From positions 34,738,151-34,802,150 of the forward strand of contig LS997564.1 of the NCBI GenBank assembly GCA_000469685.2: a DNA stretch of 64,000 nucleotides, written 5' to 3'. Position 1 is the first letter of the stretch. Each line of letters starts with the position of its first letter. A program made the position numbers and the translations under genes. Below, piece by piece: positions 47,024 through 58,594 of this stretch. The notes under the pieces are model-generated. The model was not told the origin of the DNA, did no database searches, and saw nothing but the letters and a program-made list of their open reading frames with translations. This DNA is from Haemonchus contortus (lineage: Eukaryota; Nematoda; Chromadorea; Rhabditida; Trichostrongylidae).

Positions 47024-47885
47024 TTAGTTTGTTCGGAAAGAAATGCGCGTTCGAGTCTAAAAAATTTATTATGAAAACGAAATTAAACAAGATTAATTCA
47101 TAATATAGTCATCATTACTATCAATGACTTGTTGCCAACGTTTATGCAAAGAATGGATTCCTCCTTTGAATAACTCGGCCGGCTGCAACTCAAAGTAGTT
47201 GGACACCCAGAGTTGGACTTCTTCACGGTTTATGGACTTTCTCTCAGCCAGGAAGTGCTGCATCGACCGGAACGAATGGTGAACGGATAGGGCCAGGTTT
47301 GGGCTGTATGGCGGATGAGGCTTGAGGTCTCAGCCCATTTCCTGAACTTTTGCCAAAGTGATTTTCGTGACATGTGGACGAGCGTTTCGTGGAGGAATTT
47401 TGTCGACGTTGTTTCGACACCTTGACGACGCAGTGCTTGATCAACGCGGTTAAGTTGGTCTTTGTAGATATCCGCCGTAACTGTCTGACCTTCAACACTT
47501 GGTTATCGACGACTTGAGGCCAACTTCAATGTTCCTCGTCGTCCAAGCTTTCATTACCGTTTTTGAAATGCTGGAACCATCGTAGACACTGACTTTCTGA
47601 CGAGGCTTCTTTGCCGAATGCCTCAGATATGACACGATGAGATTCAGCAGCCGATTTGCCTTGCTCGAAGCCGTACCACATGAAAGCTCGCATTCGGAAT
47701 TTTCGTAAAAACAAATTCCTAAACTTTTTTCTTCGAAAAAAACCAAGTAGGCGTAGACAAAAACATATCAAGAGGTGCAAAATAAAAACTTCTTTTCAAT
47801 AGACAAAACTGTTCTGAGAAATCTTCTATGGTAGGAGAGAACTGAATGGACAAATTCACCGCGCATTTCTTTTCGAACAACCTAA
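47024..47885 (-). mobile_element. Internally deleted mariner (862 bp)
   Basis: The ends are TTAGTTTGTTCGGAAAGAAA and, inverted, TTAGGTTGTTCGAAAAGAAA, continuing TGCGCG, with TA on both sides (47022-47023 and 47886-47887). It is about 400 bp shorter than the full-length copies at 16.9 and 37.8 kb. The missing part corresponds to the middle of the transposase. Confidence 0.9.
47099..47755 (-). pseudogene. mariner transposase remnant, middle deleted
   Basis: The N-terminal HTH is well kept (FEQGKSAAESHRVISEAFGK and SESQCLRWFQHFKNGNESL). Next comes frameshifted sequence equivalent to the HDNARPH region, and then a clean C-terminus (FRSMQHFLAERKSI, HKRWQQVIDSNDDYIMN). The first catalytic Asp segment is absent, and the third catalytic Asp position appears changed (LSVHHSF). 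It is not functional. Confidence 0.82.
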
Positions 47886-47889
47886 TAGA

Positions 47890-48640
47890 TGATTTTGTGT
47901 TTTTAAAGTGAAGCCCAGTGAATAATTTGCCTATTTTTGTGAAATAGTTACTCTCTGTAGTTTGAGAATTGTGTGTCTGAATTCACCCGACCAAAGTGCG
48001 CTATGCGGCATGTTTTGACAAAGATATAACTCACTTCATTGAAAATATTCTCGTTATTTGTAAAGAATATTATTTGTGAGATTGGCATAATTCGTCAATT
48101 ATTATTTGTAAAGAATGTTATTAGCTTGTCTGAAATTTCGAATTTTACATAGCCTTCTGATATCGTCCGAAATCGCAGGAGACTGAACCTCATTTTTCCC
48201 GAATGATGTAAACTTTAGAAAACCTGCATACGAAATCCAGTTCCTAGAAGCTACTCAGTGATATGAAAATCACTTCACGAGTTTCACCTCGAATTGACAC
48301 CTCCAGCAATTCCCTGCTTTAGTCGCTCATTCGGCCGCCATTTGACCATACAGCTTATTGGTTAACTTGTTTCAATGTGCACCATCATACGAATATCCTT
48401 AGAAAATCGCATATGTAATTGAATGAATACAGCTTTCATATACAACAATTTTGATGAAGGGGATAACTTTGCAGAACAGCATGTTCAGTCTCTACCGAGA
48501 TCTGATCATAGGAATTTCTCTCGTGAAGTAAGTTCTTATCGGTTTAGTCTGGATCGTTTCTGTCTTGCATGATTCTAAAAGCCGTATGATGCGCCATGTT
48601 TTGTCTGGTTGGCTTCCACCCCTCACCGGGGGACGGAACT
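47890..48640. other. No gene recognised
   Basis: A short direct repeat TTATTTGTAAAGAAT occurs near 48053 and 48105. Nothing else is supported. Confidence 0.4.
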
Positions 48641-48874
48641 TACGTGCGTCCGAGGATGCGCGCGGCAAATTGCGCGGCGAAGTGCGTGGTGGTTCGAACG
48701 ACCCTGGCGCCTACCATTTAGGCCCAAATTTGCTGTAGAGTAGGTCAGTATTATCAGTTGATCCTATTAATCTGCTCTACTTCATGTTTGCGCCCCAATG
48801 ATAGACGCCAGAGTCGTTCGAATCGCCACGCACTTCGCCGCGCAATTTGCCGCGCGCCTCTTCGGACGCACGTA
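48641..48874. mobile_element. 234-bp palindromic MITE
   Basis: The arms start TACGTGCGTCCGAGGATGCG on the left and, inverted, TACGTGCGTCCGAAGAGGCG on the right. They remain reverse-complementary for about 110 bp, leaving almost no loop. The outer tips include TA on both sides, so a TA target is possible. The element is CpG-rich and has no coding capacity. Confidence 0.82.
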
Positions 48875-49399
48875 TGTACCCAACCTCTCCTCACCAAAAG
48901 TCACGTACGGTAGAACAATGTTCTGAAGGTTCACCATCATCGTGAAAAAAGTTAAGCGTGTAGTAAACTACAAAGCGCATTCGACAAAAGTTAAGACTTC
49001 ATTGTTATTCATCAATTTATTTAGTTATTCATTCAGATGCATTCATCGTTCGTGCAAAAACCAAACTTGTAGCAATTTCCGTCAAAGTTTTTGGGGAACG
49101 TTTGATCAAAAATAAGGGACGTCCACAGAAATTGAAAAGTTCAAGAAGTTCGAGAATCTTTCGACCTGGCTTAACCATATGAACTGCTTAGTGAAGACAT
49201 TCTCACTCTTCGCGTGAGATTTGACATGGAGGAGAGTTGTGAAGATTTTCCATTGATATCAGCAGTTTGAAGTTCGTCACCTAATCCTGCTTATTTTTTC
49301 TGCTCATAAATTTACTGGAAGACTACGTCTCTTTACTTTTGGATCTTTTTCAACCTCTCTCTTTGGCCTTTTCAGCAATAAAATACGAACTGAGATCAC

Positions 49400-50180
49400 T
49401 TCATAATAGGATAAGAATATGTGGAACTGTTCTGAACAGAAAAAACCATGTCTTTCTTTTTGATTGTAGAGAAAACAGTGATCCCACTCTGTATCTAGGG
49501 CGCAAAGAAGTACGTTTTTATACGATCGCGGGGTTTTTCTTGCGAACAGGTTGAGAAGATTCTACATTCTCAAATTGGCATGACGAACAAGTTGTTTGTG
49601 ATAATACTAGAACAAGAGTTACTTATTTACCAGTAACTCTTAAGTCTTTGCCGCACTGGCACATTGGGAATGTACGCCATTTATGTGCATCGCCTTTAGC
49701 CCTTTCGGTCCGATTCGCATGACAACGGTCTGCTCAAGGACTATTCTTCTCTGAAGGGTTATGATGTGTTCACGCTTTTCGCCAGCGATATAAATGCCTT
49801 ATATGGGAACACCACAATGAATATGAGAGTTGGCCGTGTGTGCTCCATCACTCCAGAGTTGATAAATTCCATCCTTAAAAGAGCATTCAGTCCAAATCTC
49901 GATTGTCCGGTCAACCCGAACCATGACCAGGTTGTGAATCGTTCTGTCATGAGGCACCTTTTTGAGAGTCTTGACGCAGTCGAAGTGCGCTTTCGAATAT
50001 CAGCGGGCATGATATCCTATTTTGAGGGACTAAGAAATAAAGAAAGAAATAGAGAAGTGACGAATCACAAGTTCCTCTGCTTCATGGAGAAAGTTTCACG
50101 AATGCATGACGTATTAGATGATTTTTTCCAACTCCTTTGCATCAGCACGTCTGTAATTAATGTCTTCCTTTTGATATAGT
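49400..50180 (+). pseudogene. Unrecognised protein relic with frameshift
   Basis: I do not recognise this family. A frame beginning about 49557 reads FSNWHDEQVV, TYLPVTLKSLPHWHIG and ASPLALSVRFA, and stops at the TGA of 49720. The neighbouring frame continues directly with DNGLLKDYSSLKGYDVFTLF, NTTMNMRVGRVCSITPELIN, PNLDCPVNPN and RHLFESLDAVEVRF as far as 50179. The two halves join as one protein if a base was lost near 49717. A possible upstream exon is AG-flanked at about 49467-49510 (ENSDPTLYLGRKE, followed by GTACGT). The composition is protein-like, with several Cys, and the antisense frame 49759-50010 is its shadow. It could be a nematode-specific gene family or a domesticated or transposon protein. 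Confidence 0.45.
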
Positions 50181-50184
50181 ATAA

Positions 50185-50920
50185 TGTATAGTAAGTAATT
50201 CAATGAAATGTTCAATGTTCGTGTCGTCTTTTATAGAAGTAGGACGTCATAGGTAACTTAGGAAGAATTCGGTTATAGAAAAACTGTGTGAATGGTGTTA
50301 GGTACAGAGCCTTCTTGTTCCCTGAATTCCAATCTACAGAAACGAAGTGAAAGACAGCAAGCGTTGAAGAGGTGGGTTGTAGCTTCCTGGAATTACGACT
50401 TACGATTGAATTTATTCAAAATAGTGGTGATGAATCAGCGTAAGCTTGACCTTTGTAATGGCTTGCAGGGTTAGCAGGTGCCATTTAGTTAATCACCACA
50501 ACAATGGGACTCTGCAACTTATCATCTTTAATTGGTTAATTATCCGTTATTTTATTCAGAAGGGTAGGTGAATCATAGTGAAGATGTTTCAGTGGTCCTC
50601 GTGGTTACTGCATACCCATAGCATGCCTTGAAAATCCCATCATCGAAACTATAGCTTGGCCATAAGCCGATTGAGGGTTCATCCCTATCGGTTGCAGTGT
50701 ACAATGTATTAGTATAATGTAATACATTGTACACAGCGCTAAGTAGCCTTAACGAGTACCCTTCATCAAGCGACTATCTCATCAAGGTTCTGATATTATC
50801 CAAAGATAGCAAAGCTTCTTCTAATACTCTCTATCGCATATGGATATCCTCTGAAGGTCTTCCTCGAAGATGCTCATATATTATACTAGGTTCTGATATG
50901 TTCTGGAGCAGCTTAAGCCC
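50185..50920. other. No gene recognised
   Basis: A small near-palindrome, ACAATGTATTA and TAATACATTGT, lies at 50701-50731. Nothing else is supported. Confidence 0.4.
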
Positions 50921-50925
50921 CCCAT

Positions 50926-51116
50926 AAAGCCTTCCATCCCTCTAGGGTCGATAAATGGTGCAAGACTCGTCTAGGAGAACAGTAGCACTGACTTGTACAT
51001 CGGCTAGCCATCGCAATCACTTATAGACTGCATGAACTACAAATCGCAATCAAACTGCCACTACCGTTTTAAATGGAATTCGAATGCAGGGTGCAATCCC
51101 AGAAAAACGGGATCGA
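50926..51116 (+). repeat. SINE copy, 5' truncated
   Basis: Family blocks AAGCCTTCCATCCCTC, AAGACTCGTCTAGGAG, GCACTGACTTGTACATCGGC and ACGGGATCGATC occur in the order seen in the copy at 51798-52140. The tRNA-like head is missing. It abuts the element at 51117-51635. Confidence 0.75.
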
Positions 51117-51635
51117 TCAAAGGCTCAGTTCATGGTACTTTTGAGGTTCCCCTTTTTTATTGAAAAAGCGGAAGTATAGGTTGGGATTGGTTTAATGGCA
51201 GTGAAGTAAGGTAGGAAACTCGTCAATTTTGAGAAGTCGAGAGAAATTAAAGGTCTTCAAAGAAGGGGAAATAAAGGTTGGACGAGACCACGGCGGAAAT
51301 AACATGGAGGAGTTATTCGGACGAGATTACAGTTGTTGCAATTGCTCAAAGAATTGACTACATCAAGCCAGAACTGCACAGAACTGTCTTTCACTGTCGC
51401 TATGGGTCATGACAACTTGTTTGAACTTCCTACATGGATTTCTTTGTGATCAGCGCAGCCTCTACAATGCCGGTGAAACTCGTCCGAGGATACACACGGC
51501 ACAATCTTTGAGCCATTATAGCTTCCTCACTAGGCCGTTCCGACCTATACCGTCAGATATGGTATACGAGGGGACCTCGCAGTGATCCTATGGGGAACTT
51601 TTAGGAAGCATTTTTATCGTGAACTGTGCCTTTGA
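51117..51635 (-). mobile_element. About 519-bp non-autonomous element, AAGGCACAGTTCACG family
   Basis: The left end is TCAAAGGCTCAGTTCATGG and the right end, inverted, is TCAAAGGCACAGTTCACGAT. The interior matches the copies at 54178 and 57841 in reverse orientation, with blocks for GACGAGTTTCA, TTGCAACAACTG and CGTCCGAATA. It has no coding capacity. Confidence 0.75.
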
Positions 51636-51797
51636 TGCAAAAAATTTTTTGTTCGAGAAAAAAGTCTTGGGATTCCTTTCTCGCTGATTGATCTCGAACC
51701 AATTAATTAGTGGTTTTCTCCGTGATGTCTTAGAGCCTTTTTCGTATTTATTCTATAGTATTTATATTTTTATTTTATATTTTTTATATTTTTTTTA

Positions 51798-52140
51798 GGG
51801 CGGAGGTGGTGTAGTGGTAAGTGGCGCACTATATCACACGCATTCTCAGGGGTTCGAATCCCGGATCGATGCCTGCCTAAGTCAACCAAGCCTTCCATCC
51901 CTCCGGGATCGATGCCCGCCTAGGTCAACCAAGTCTTCCATCCCTCCGGGGTCGGTGAATTGGTACCAGACTCGTCTGGGAGGATAAAAGCACTGACTTG
52001 TACATCGGCTGGCCACCGCATGTCATTGTATAGGCCACATACGCACTCATTACGCCACTACGATTTTGAGTGGAAGTCGAGTGCGGGGGCGCATCCCTCA
52101 GACGGGATTGATTAACGCCAAAAACTTTATCCTTTATCCT
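51798..52140 (+). repeat. tRNA-derived SINE, fullest copy in the window
   Basis: The head has a consensus A box (TGGTGTAGTGG, 51807-51817) and a perfect B box (GGTTCGAATCC, 51851-51861) with tRNA-like spacing. The body carries CCTTCCATCCCTCCGGG, partly duplicated in tandem near 51885-51950, then AATTGGTACCAGACTCGTCT. It ends in a TTTATCC-repeat tail (about 52125-52145), typical of LINE-mobilised SINEs. It should be transcribed by RNA polymerase III if active, and the partner LINE is probably one of the RTE families here, but that is inference. Confidence 0.88.
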
Positions 52141-52149
52141 TTATTTATA

Positions 52150-53260
52150 TTTTTATGTACTCGAGTGAGTGGTATGCATCTGCACTGTTCGGCCTACGCA
52201 GTGGTGAGATAACTGACGAGCTCACTTTTTTATTCTGTGATAAAGTCAAGCATCAATTATTAGATTCTAGAAAGATTAAGGATTCAGCACAACTCTGATG
52301 GATTGGGTATTGCCCTTCATACCATAGGGATCAGGAGCAATAACACCTGGTTTAGTGGAAAACCTTGCTAAATCCCGATTCATCAGGTCCATAAAATGAA
52401 AACAGCCTGCAAAGTGGATCTGTTGTCTTCTGCTCTACCCAGAGACTTGGTGTATCTCTCGATTATCTTTGAAGCAAACTCTCAATTCTCGTCCAGTTTT
52501 CGAACTTTGCGGGTGGTCCCTGGCACGTTTTCATCGGCCCCGCTTGCACTGATGCACCTTGAGGCACTTAACTATGGGTTGAGCTGCTTCAAAGAAATTC
52601 GCTCCGACCCATCTCTACGCCATGGATGCGGAAGAGGGACGGCAATTTGGTATCATATGCGTATGTATGAGTACTAAACGCCAATCATTCCAAAAAGTTT
52701 AATTGTTTATCGCTGACATCATCAATGATGAACGGCCCTCACGTACGCCATAGACAGACGATGTCGTCATTTTTCGTCGTTCGTCGTCCTGAAATTGGCA
52801 TGCACCCCCTCACTGTCGTCCTCATGCTAATAAATTGCGTTTCGCGCTCGTTGTCTCGGCCCTGTGACGGGTTTGTGCTGCCTTCGAGCTTTTCAATGCT
52901 CACCATCATCACCGGCTATTCAAGACTCTTTCGTCAACTGCTCGTCATCGGCGACTCTCCTCAGTGGGATCTATCTTTCTCATATTGCATGCCAACGACA
53001 TCTCTTCGACCCACTACTCTCTCAAACGGCTCAACCCGAGGAGGCGGAACAGCTCAAATGAGGCGTGACAAGCCGAAACTCTAAAATGATCAAGTGCATT
53101 TTTCAAGAACCCGTCTACACCATCATCCGACCTATTCAAAAGCTTTTGGAATCCTCCCCACATTCTTCGAAAAGTCTTCCTTCCCTATGGCATTTGGAAT
53201 CTCCCTATAGAAAGATCTTTGTTTGTTCGGTGTTTTGATCTGGCCCTTTATAAAGCTCTA
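52150..53260. other. Unassigned frames, no gene recognised
   Basis: Plus frames at 52396-52677 and 52725-53084 are open for 93 and 119 codons, but have no family motif and no convincing splice context. Confidence 0.35.
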
Positions 53261-53266
53261 GAATTT

Positions 53267-53831
53267 TTACTTCATTTCTCTGAGCCTCTGTTTTTTCATT
53301 GAAACTTTTGTAGTAGTTTTAGGAGGCAGTGTTGATTTCATAATGAGTTCTTGTAATTGTGTATAAACAGTTCCTCTAACTGTTCCATGGTGATTACTCT
53401 TCTGACAGTTGGAGTCTGGAGCATATGCAAGGAGTCCTGATAGTGGATTGTTGAGCGCTAGGCCTAAAAGCGCCATCTGGATTTGTGCCTTCATGAGGTC
53501 GATATCCCTTATTTGTCCTCTAATTTGTTAACTTCTCTAAATGCTTTTGAAGACCTTGAGAAGTTCTCATCTGATTCGTTCTCTGTCCCTATCTAATTTA
53601 CGAGTAAATAATCTTTCAGATATATTTGTTTGCTTGCGGCATGATTTAAGCCTTCCCCTTACCTAATGGGGTTCCCTTGCTAGGCAATGCAAACTTTGTA
53701 ATTGTTTTCTCAGTCTTGTTGGCCTCGTGTTGGAAGCACAGTGAATTGACAGTGCTTCTGTATTGCTGAATCCCTCTGCTTGATCTCCTAAGGAATCTTG
53801 GAGGGTATGTTAAATCTGGGAGTTGCGGCAC
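53267..53831 (-). CDS. Possible exons of an unassigned gene
   Basis: Two minus-strand frames have protein-like composition. The first (53831-53646) reads PQLPDLTYPPRFLRRSSRG and ITKFALPSKGTPLG, ending at a GTAAGG donor-like site. The second (to 53267) reads DIDLMKAQIQMALLGLALNN and TVRGTVYTQLQELIM, then a Lys-rich end and a stop. The phases at the sites I can see do not join cleanly, so they may belong to different models or be chance. I do not recognise a family. Confidence 0.25.
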
Positions 53832-53984
53832 AGGGTAAGCGTAGTAGATTATGTATTGAGATAATTATATTGATTGAGGATGTTGTTAGTCTGTCGTAGA
53901 TTAGCGTTAAATATAGTTGCAGTGTTTGACAAAGGTATTTTCAAGATTGGGCGGACGTGTTGAAATGGAAAGTGGGAGACTATT

Positions 53985-54177
53985 ACAGACGCATGGTTCA
54001 AATTAGTTCAGGAGTGGAACTTGCCTAACCAACCGAGCTTTCCATCTCTTCGTGATCGGATTACTCGTACCAGACTCGTCTGAGAGGATAAAAGCACTAA
54101 CTATTACATAGGCTAGCCACCGCAGTTCATTGCATTGGCCACATACAAAGTCTTTTTTGCGTTTTTTTTTTTTTGCG
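53985..54177 (+). repeat. SINE copy, interrupted by a later element
   Basis: Blocks GCTTTCCATCTCTTCG, TCGTACCAGACTCGTCTGAG, GGATAAAAGCACTAAC and GGCCACATAC match the family body; the B box is eroded (GGTTCAAATTA). The remaining 3' end (ACGGGACCGATC, then TTTATCC) reappears at about 54590-54645, beyond the inserted element. Confidence 0.7.
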
Positions 54178-54545
54178 TTAAAGGCACAGTTCACGATAAA
54201 AGTGGTCTATACCATATCTGACGCTACTAGGTCGGAACGACCTAGTTAGGAAGCTATAAAGGCTAAAGATCGTATTGTGTGTATTCTTGGACGAGTTTCA
54301 CCGGCATTGAAGGGGCTGCACCATCCACAAGGGAACCCAGGAGGAGGCTCAAGCAACTTGTCATGACCCATAGAGACGTGGAAGGCACTTTTGCACAGTT
54401 CTGGCTTGATGTAGCCAGCTCTTTGAGCAATTGCAACAACTGCAATCTCGTCCGAATAACTCCTCCATGTAATTTTTGTCATGGTGATCTCGTCCAACCT
54501 TTATTTTCCCTATTTTTGTGGGCCCTTATTCCAAAAAAGCCTTCA
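54178..54545 (+). mobile_element. AAGGCACAGTTCACG-family element, 3' end lost, inserted in a SINE
   Basis: The left end TTAAAGGCACAGTTCACGAT is intact and the interior follows the copy at 57841. The right inverted end is not visible. Flanking SINE sequence continues on the far side, so this element inserted into the SINE. Confidence 0.7.
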
Positions 54546-54649
54546 CCATTCTGAAGGGAAATCGATTGCAGGCTTACCCCACCCCACCCCAAACGGGACC
54601 GATCAAAGTATAAAGGTTTTATTGTTTATCCTTTATTCTGTAGAGTACT

Positions 54650-57600
54650 GCTATGCATAAATTCGACTTTTGATGATCCCTCATGTTATGAAATGGTTGA
54701 ACATCAGAGAACATTTTATATCCGTTGTCAATTCCTTTTGAAGTGATTGATATCCCGGAAAATTATGTTTGAGTGGTTATCCGAAAAGTCTCTTATCTCT
54801 TTCGAAGTACTGTAAATCGCGTTCTTCATCGGCTTTCGGAGTGATATTGGAGATTGAGGTCTTAGACGTTCTTATGTGATCTCTGTACAAAGAGCCAATC
54901 CAGTAAGGAATGTATCCCCACTTGCTCAAATCACTTTCACAGTTATGTCGAAAGATACTACATTACGAAAGCCGTGATAGCTACTCACGTTCACAAGCTA
55001 TTTTTTCTATAGATTTTCAGATTTTATCGCTATTTAAAGTGAGGTGAAGTTCGAGCGAAGGCCAGAAGGGAATCTTGCGCTCGTACCTATCACTAATCAT
55101 GCTCCATATTTGCTCAAGTCATCTACCCTAGAAGAGGTGTCTCAGAAAACATTGAACTTAAGTACTCATTGAGATTTATGTTGGCCGGCACTCATTGCAT
55201 TCTCATTATATTGGTCAAATACACAACCTAATATGACCGTATCTTAACAAAGGTCGAGTGCATGGCGCATCCCTTCTGCAAAGGCCCCGGTCGGCGCTGC
55301 GTTTCTGCGATCATTTCTAGATTAGAATGGAGTGGCTTCAAGAGCTTTTCAAATAGTTTGGTACAGAATCATATTTAATCATGCATCTTCATGTAAACAA
55401 CAATAAACAACATAATAATGTCACTGATATACGAAGAATTCACTAGTAATGATTAATTATATACGAGCGAATGTTATAGAAATAAATAGACAAGTAACGT
55501 AATAAATTAGTGGAGCCCCAGCTATGGTAAGCAACGCCTTCTACTTACAAATTCCGCCCAAAATTCATTCAGATGAACGACCAAACTTCCAAAACATGTA
55601 ACGCCGTTTACGTTGAAGATGTAGAAATATAAGAAAGCCTCAGGTAGAGCGTACATTCGGATTGCTTTACAATTTGCCCAGCCAAACCATGAAAAATGCG
55701 AATCGGTTTAGGAAAATCGTAGAAGTAAAAAAGTAAATGAAAAAAGCAGGGTGAGGGAATAAAAAAGTTCGTATTTCTGTGGTCTTTGACTGTTTCGTAC
55801 AGTGCTGATAGAATAGTCTCGATTTTCTACATCAAAGAAAGAAGGACAAGGTTTCTGTGAATGGTTGAAAGAGCAAGAAAAAAAACATCCAGTTCTAATG
55901 GCTTGATTAGGTCTGATAGACTGGGTTTCAGTCAGGTCCAACGGTTTTTTTTGAGATCAGATCGCATCTTGCTCATTTAGGTCGTATTCGTCGGTAACTT
56001 TTTTAATATATCAAGTAAAATCGTACTACATAGACCCATACCAATAGCACTAATCAGTAGAGAGCTTATGTACTTTGGCATTTAGATGACAAACGTTCTA
56101 TGAGTCCCTTGGCTAAGAGAATGCAGGCGCTAATTAGCCATCTAAAAAAAGTGTATTCAGGGGTTTGTTAGAATGTTGCCGATGTTGGATGATTACATAG
56201 AAATCATGGTATTTGTAGCATTTAAGCTAATTTACATTAATAAGCTTTTTCTTGGGTTTGATCTTAGTTCTCTTCGGTTAGAGTCGACTTCTTCACATTT
56301 CACAAGAGCCACTGAATAGGGGTATAATTCAGATCAGAAGGAGCGCTTCTGTTGACTTGGAGAAGCAGTCGTCAGTGAAATTTTTCATTTTACAATCCAA
56401 AATGTTTTCATTTGAAGTTTTCCTTTTGATTTTTTTCTCATTAAACTCAATTTGACTCATAAAGCCTCTTCCCCGCCTCCTTACTTTTCATAATTGTTAT
56501 GGGCCAACGAAAAAGAGCTGTAGTGCACTGAGATGGCTGCACCTGGGCAACTCAAGTGCTGGTTCTCTCCTACTTTTCTTCAATGAACTCAAACTCATGG
56601 CTTACTTCGGATTTTTATGCTAGTTAAAATTTACAATTATTTATTATTCATTTTTAAGTTAAATTAAAATTCAAATAAAAGTTATTTTTTACAGCTTCAA
56701 ACTAGCTGTCCAATTACATAGTTTGAAGGTGATCTACCGATTTTACATAATTTTTATTGACTCCAGTGATCTACCATAGTCGAATAGACATCGATCCGGG
56801 TTGCTGCCCACTTTCCTCTCATTTTTCACACAGGCGGTTTCCTTGATAAGTCAGCTTAGTTTCTAAGTGTCTACTGGTACATTTTGTTTAATTGAATCTT
56901 TTTTTTGAGCCACGAAGCCACATATCGAAATATCAGCTTTTGTAAGGCGAGTTCCTGTTTTGAAATGAAGGTACCGAACAGGTTGGTATGTACTCCCAAA
57001 AGTAATCCGCAACTCGCAGAAATCTGATTTTTTTTCTGATTATGCCTTCATTTCTCCTCTTCGTGCCCTTTTTTCCTTGTGCTACGGTCTTCCACATTTT
57101 CAGTTTTTAAAAAGTAGGACAAAATAGTAATCAAAACAAAGAAAATTCACCTCTGCAGATCTTTAGTTTGCTAACTGCTTACGTAATAGACCTCCTGGGC
57201 GGAGTTAATAAGCAATGGGCGTTGCTTGCCCTGTTTGGAGTTCTCCTATTACTCCCTGCGACCTGAATTGAAGCTCTTTGAAATACCTCTGGTATACAAT
57301 TATTTTCCTTCCATAGTTGCTTTCCAAATCATTTGTGAATTATTTATTATTGGAGAATTATAATTCAAATGTTATTTATTAATGATATTGTTATTTGGGC
57401 GTAATGATAAGGATAATTTTAATAATTGATAATATCATTAATATTGCACTATGCTAGAGAAAAAAATGTTGCGTGGGCCTTTGATTTTTTCTATAAACTC
57501 GGGACTACCTGCTGAAATACCTCAATCTTGCTTGGACAATAATTTCTTTGCGAAAGCGATTTCGAAAGAAAACAGCAGCCAAGCAGATGCTCATCCATTT

Positions 57601-57840
57601 CATCACACTGATGTCTAATTTTGTATATTGATCCCCTAGGTTGGCTAATCTTTATCTGCCTGGTGTGTTAACTCGACTTACAGCTATTTCACAACTGTAC
57701 GGTGGAGATACTTTCAGAGGTGAGAAACTGTCAAACAAATAGGTGAAAATGTTTTTGGGCAGTGTAGTGGAACGTGGTAGCTGACTGATCAGTGTAGTGG
57801 ATTGTGGTAGCTGACAGTAGCTGAACGAAGCGGTTTTTGA
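54650..57840. other. Long AT-rich stretch, no gene recognised
   Basis: Few frames exceed 60 codons and none has a signature (one at 55708-55941, minus, is Ser/Phe-rich). I saw no repeat ends. Small RNA genes could be missed here by eye. Confidence 0.45.
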
Positions 57841-58332
57841 TTAAAGGCACAGTTCACGATAAAAACTGTTTTGGATATTTTCGCATGGTATGAATTCGAT
57901 GCCCCCTTGTATACCATACCTGGCTACTAGCTCGGAAATCGGCCTAGTTAGAGCGTTATAAAGGCTCAAAGATTGTGCCGCGTATATCCTCGGACGAGTT
58001 TCATCAGCTCTGCAGAGGCTGCACCGTTACTAGGGAGCCCGTGAAGGAGGTTCAAACAACTTGTTATGAAACATAGCGATAGTGAAAGGAAGGTCTGTGC
58101 AAGTTTCGCTAAATGTAGTCAGTTCTTTGCGCAAATGCAACAACTGAAATCTCGTCCGAATACCGCTTCTATGTCTCCTCCGTCCAGCCTCTATTTTCCC
58201 TTTTTTGGGGAGCTATAATTTTCTCGAAATGGATTCTCTCGCTTCTTCACTACAGACGAACCATTTCAATCTATGCTTCTGCTTTTCGAATCAAAAAGGG
58301 TACATCAGAATTATCGTGAACTGTGCCTTTAA
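57841..58332 (+). mobile_element. 492-bp non-autonomous element, AAGGCACAGTTCACG family, complete
   Basis: It starts TTAAAGGCACAGTTCACGAT and ends with the inverted counterpart ATCGTGAACTGTGCCTTTAA. TTAA at both tips could be a target duplication, as for piggyBac- or Kolobok-type elements. It has no coding capacity. The next family member starts in the shared TTAA. Confidence 0.82.
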
Positions 58333-58594
58333 AGGCACAGTTCACGATAATTCTAGGTTACCCAGATTATGACAAAAAGTGAAAGAGAAGATGGAGCGAT
58401 TGGTGTTTCCGAAGTGATAAAAGCCCTAGCAGAAACTATTTAAAAGCACAAGAATCAGACCAGAAAAATGAAGTAGAAGAAATGCTTGGACGAGCTATAC
58501 AATGTTTGTCAGTGCTTAGGTGTGGATCCTGGTGCGAATAGCTGACTACAGCAATGAAAATGCTCTTTAAAATTGCCGCGAATATTGCAATCTA

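Noticed and set aside
49759..50010. Minus-strand 83-codon frame
   Set aside because: Antisense of the better, longer plus-strand protein-like frame.
51807..51870. True tRNA gene
   Set aside because: A and B boxes are present, but no acceptor-stem pairing or cloverleaf can be made and the body continues as a dispersed SINE.
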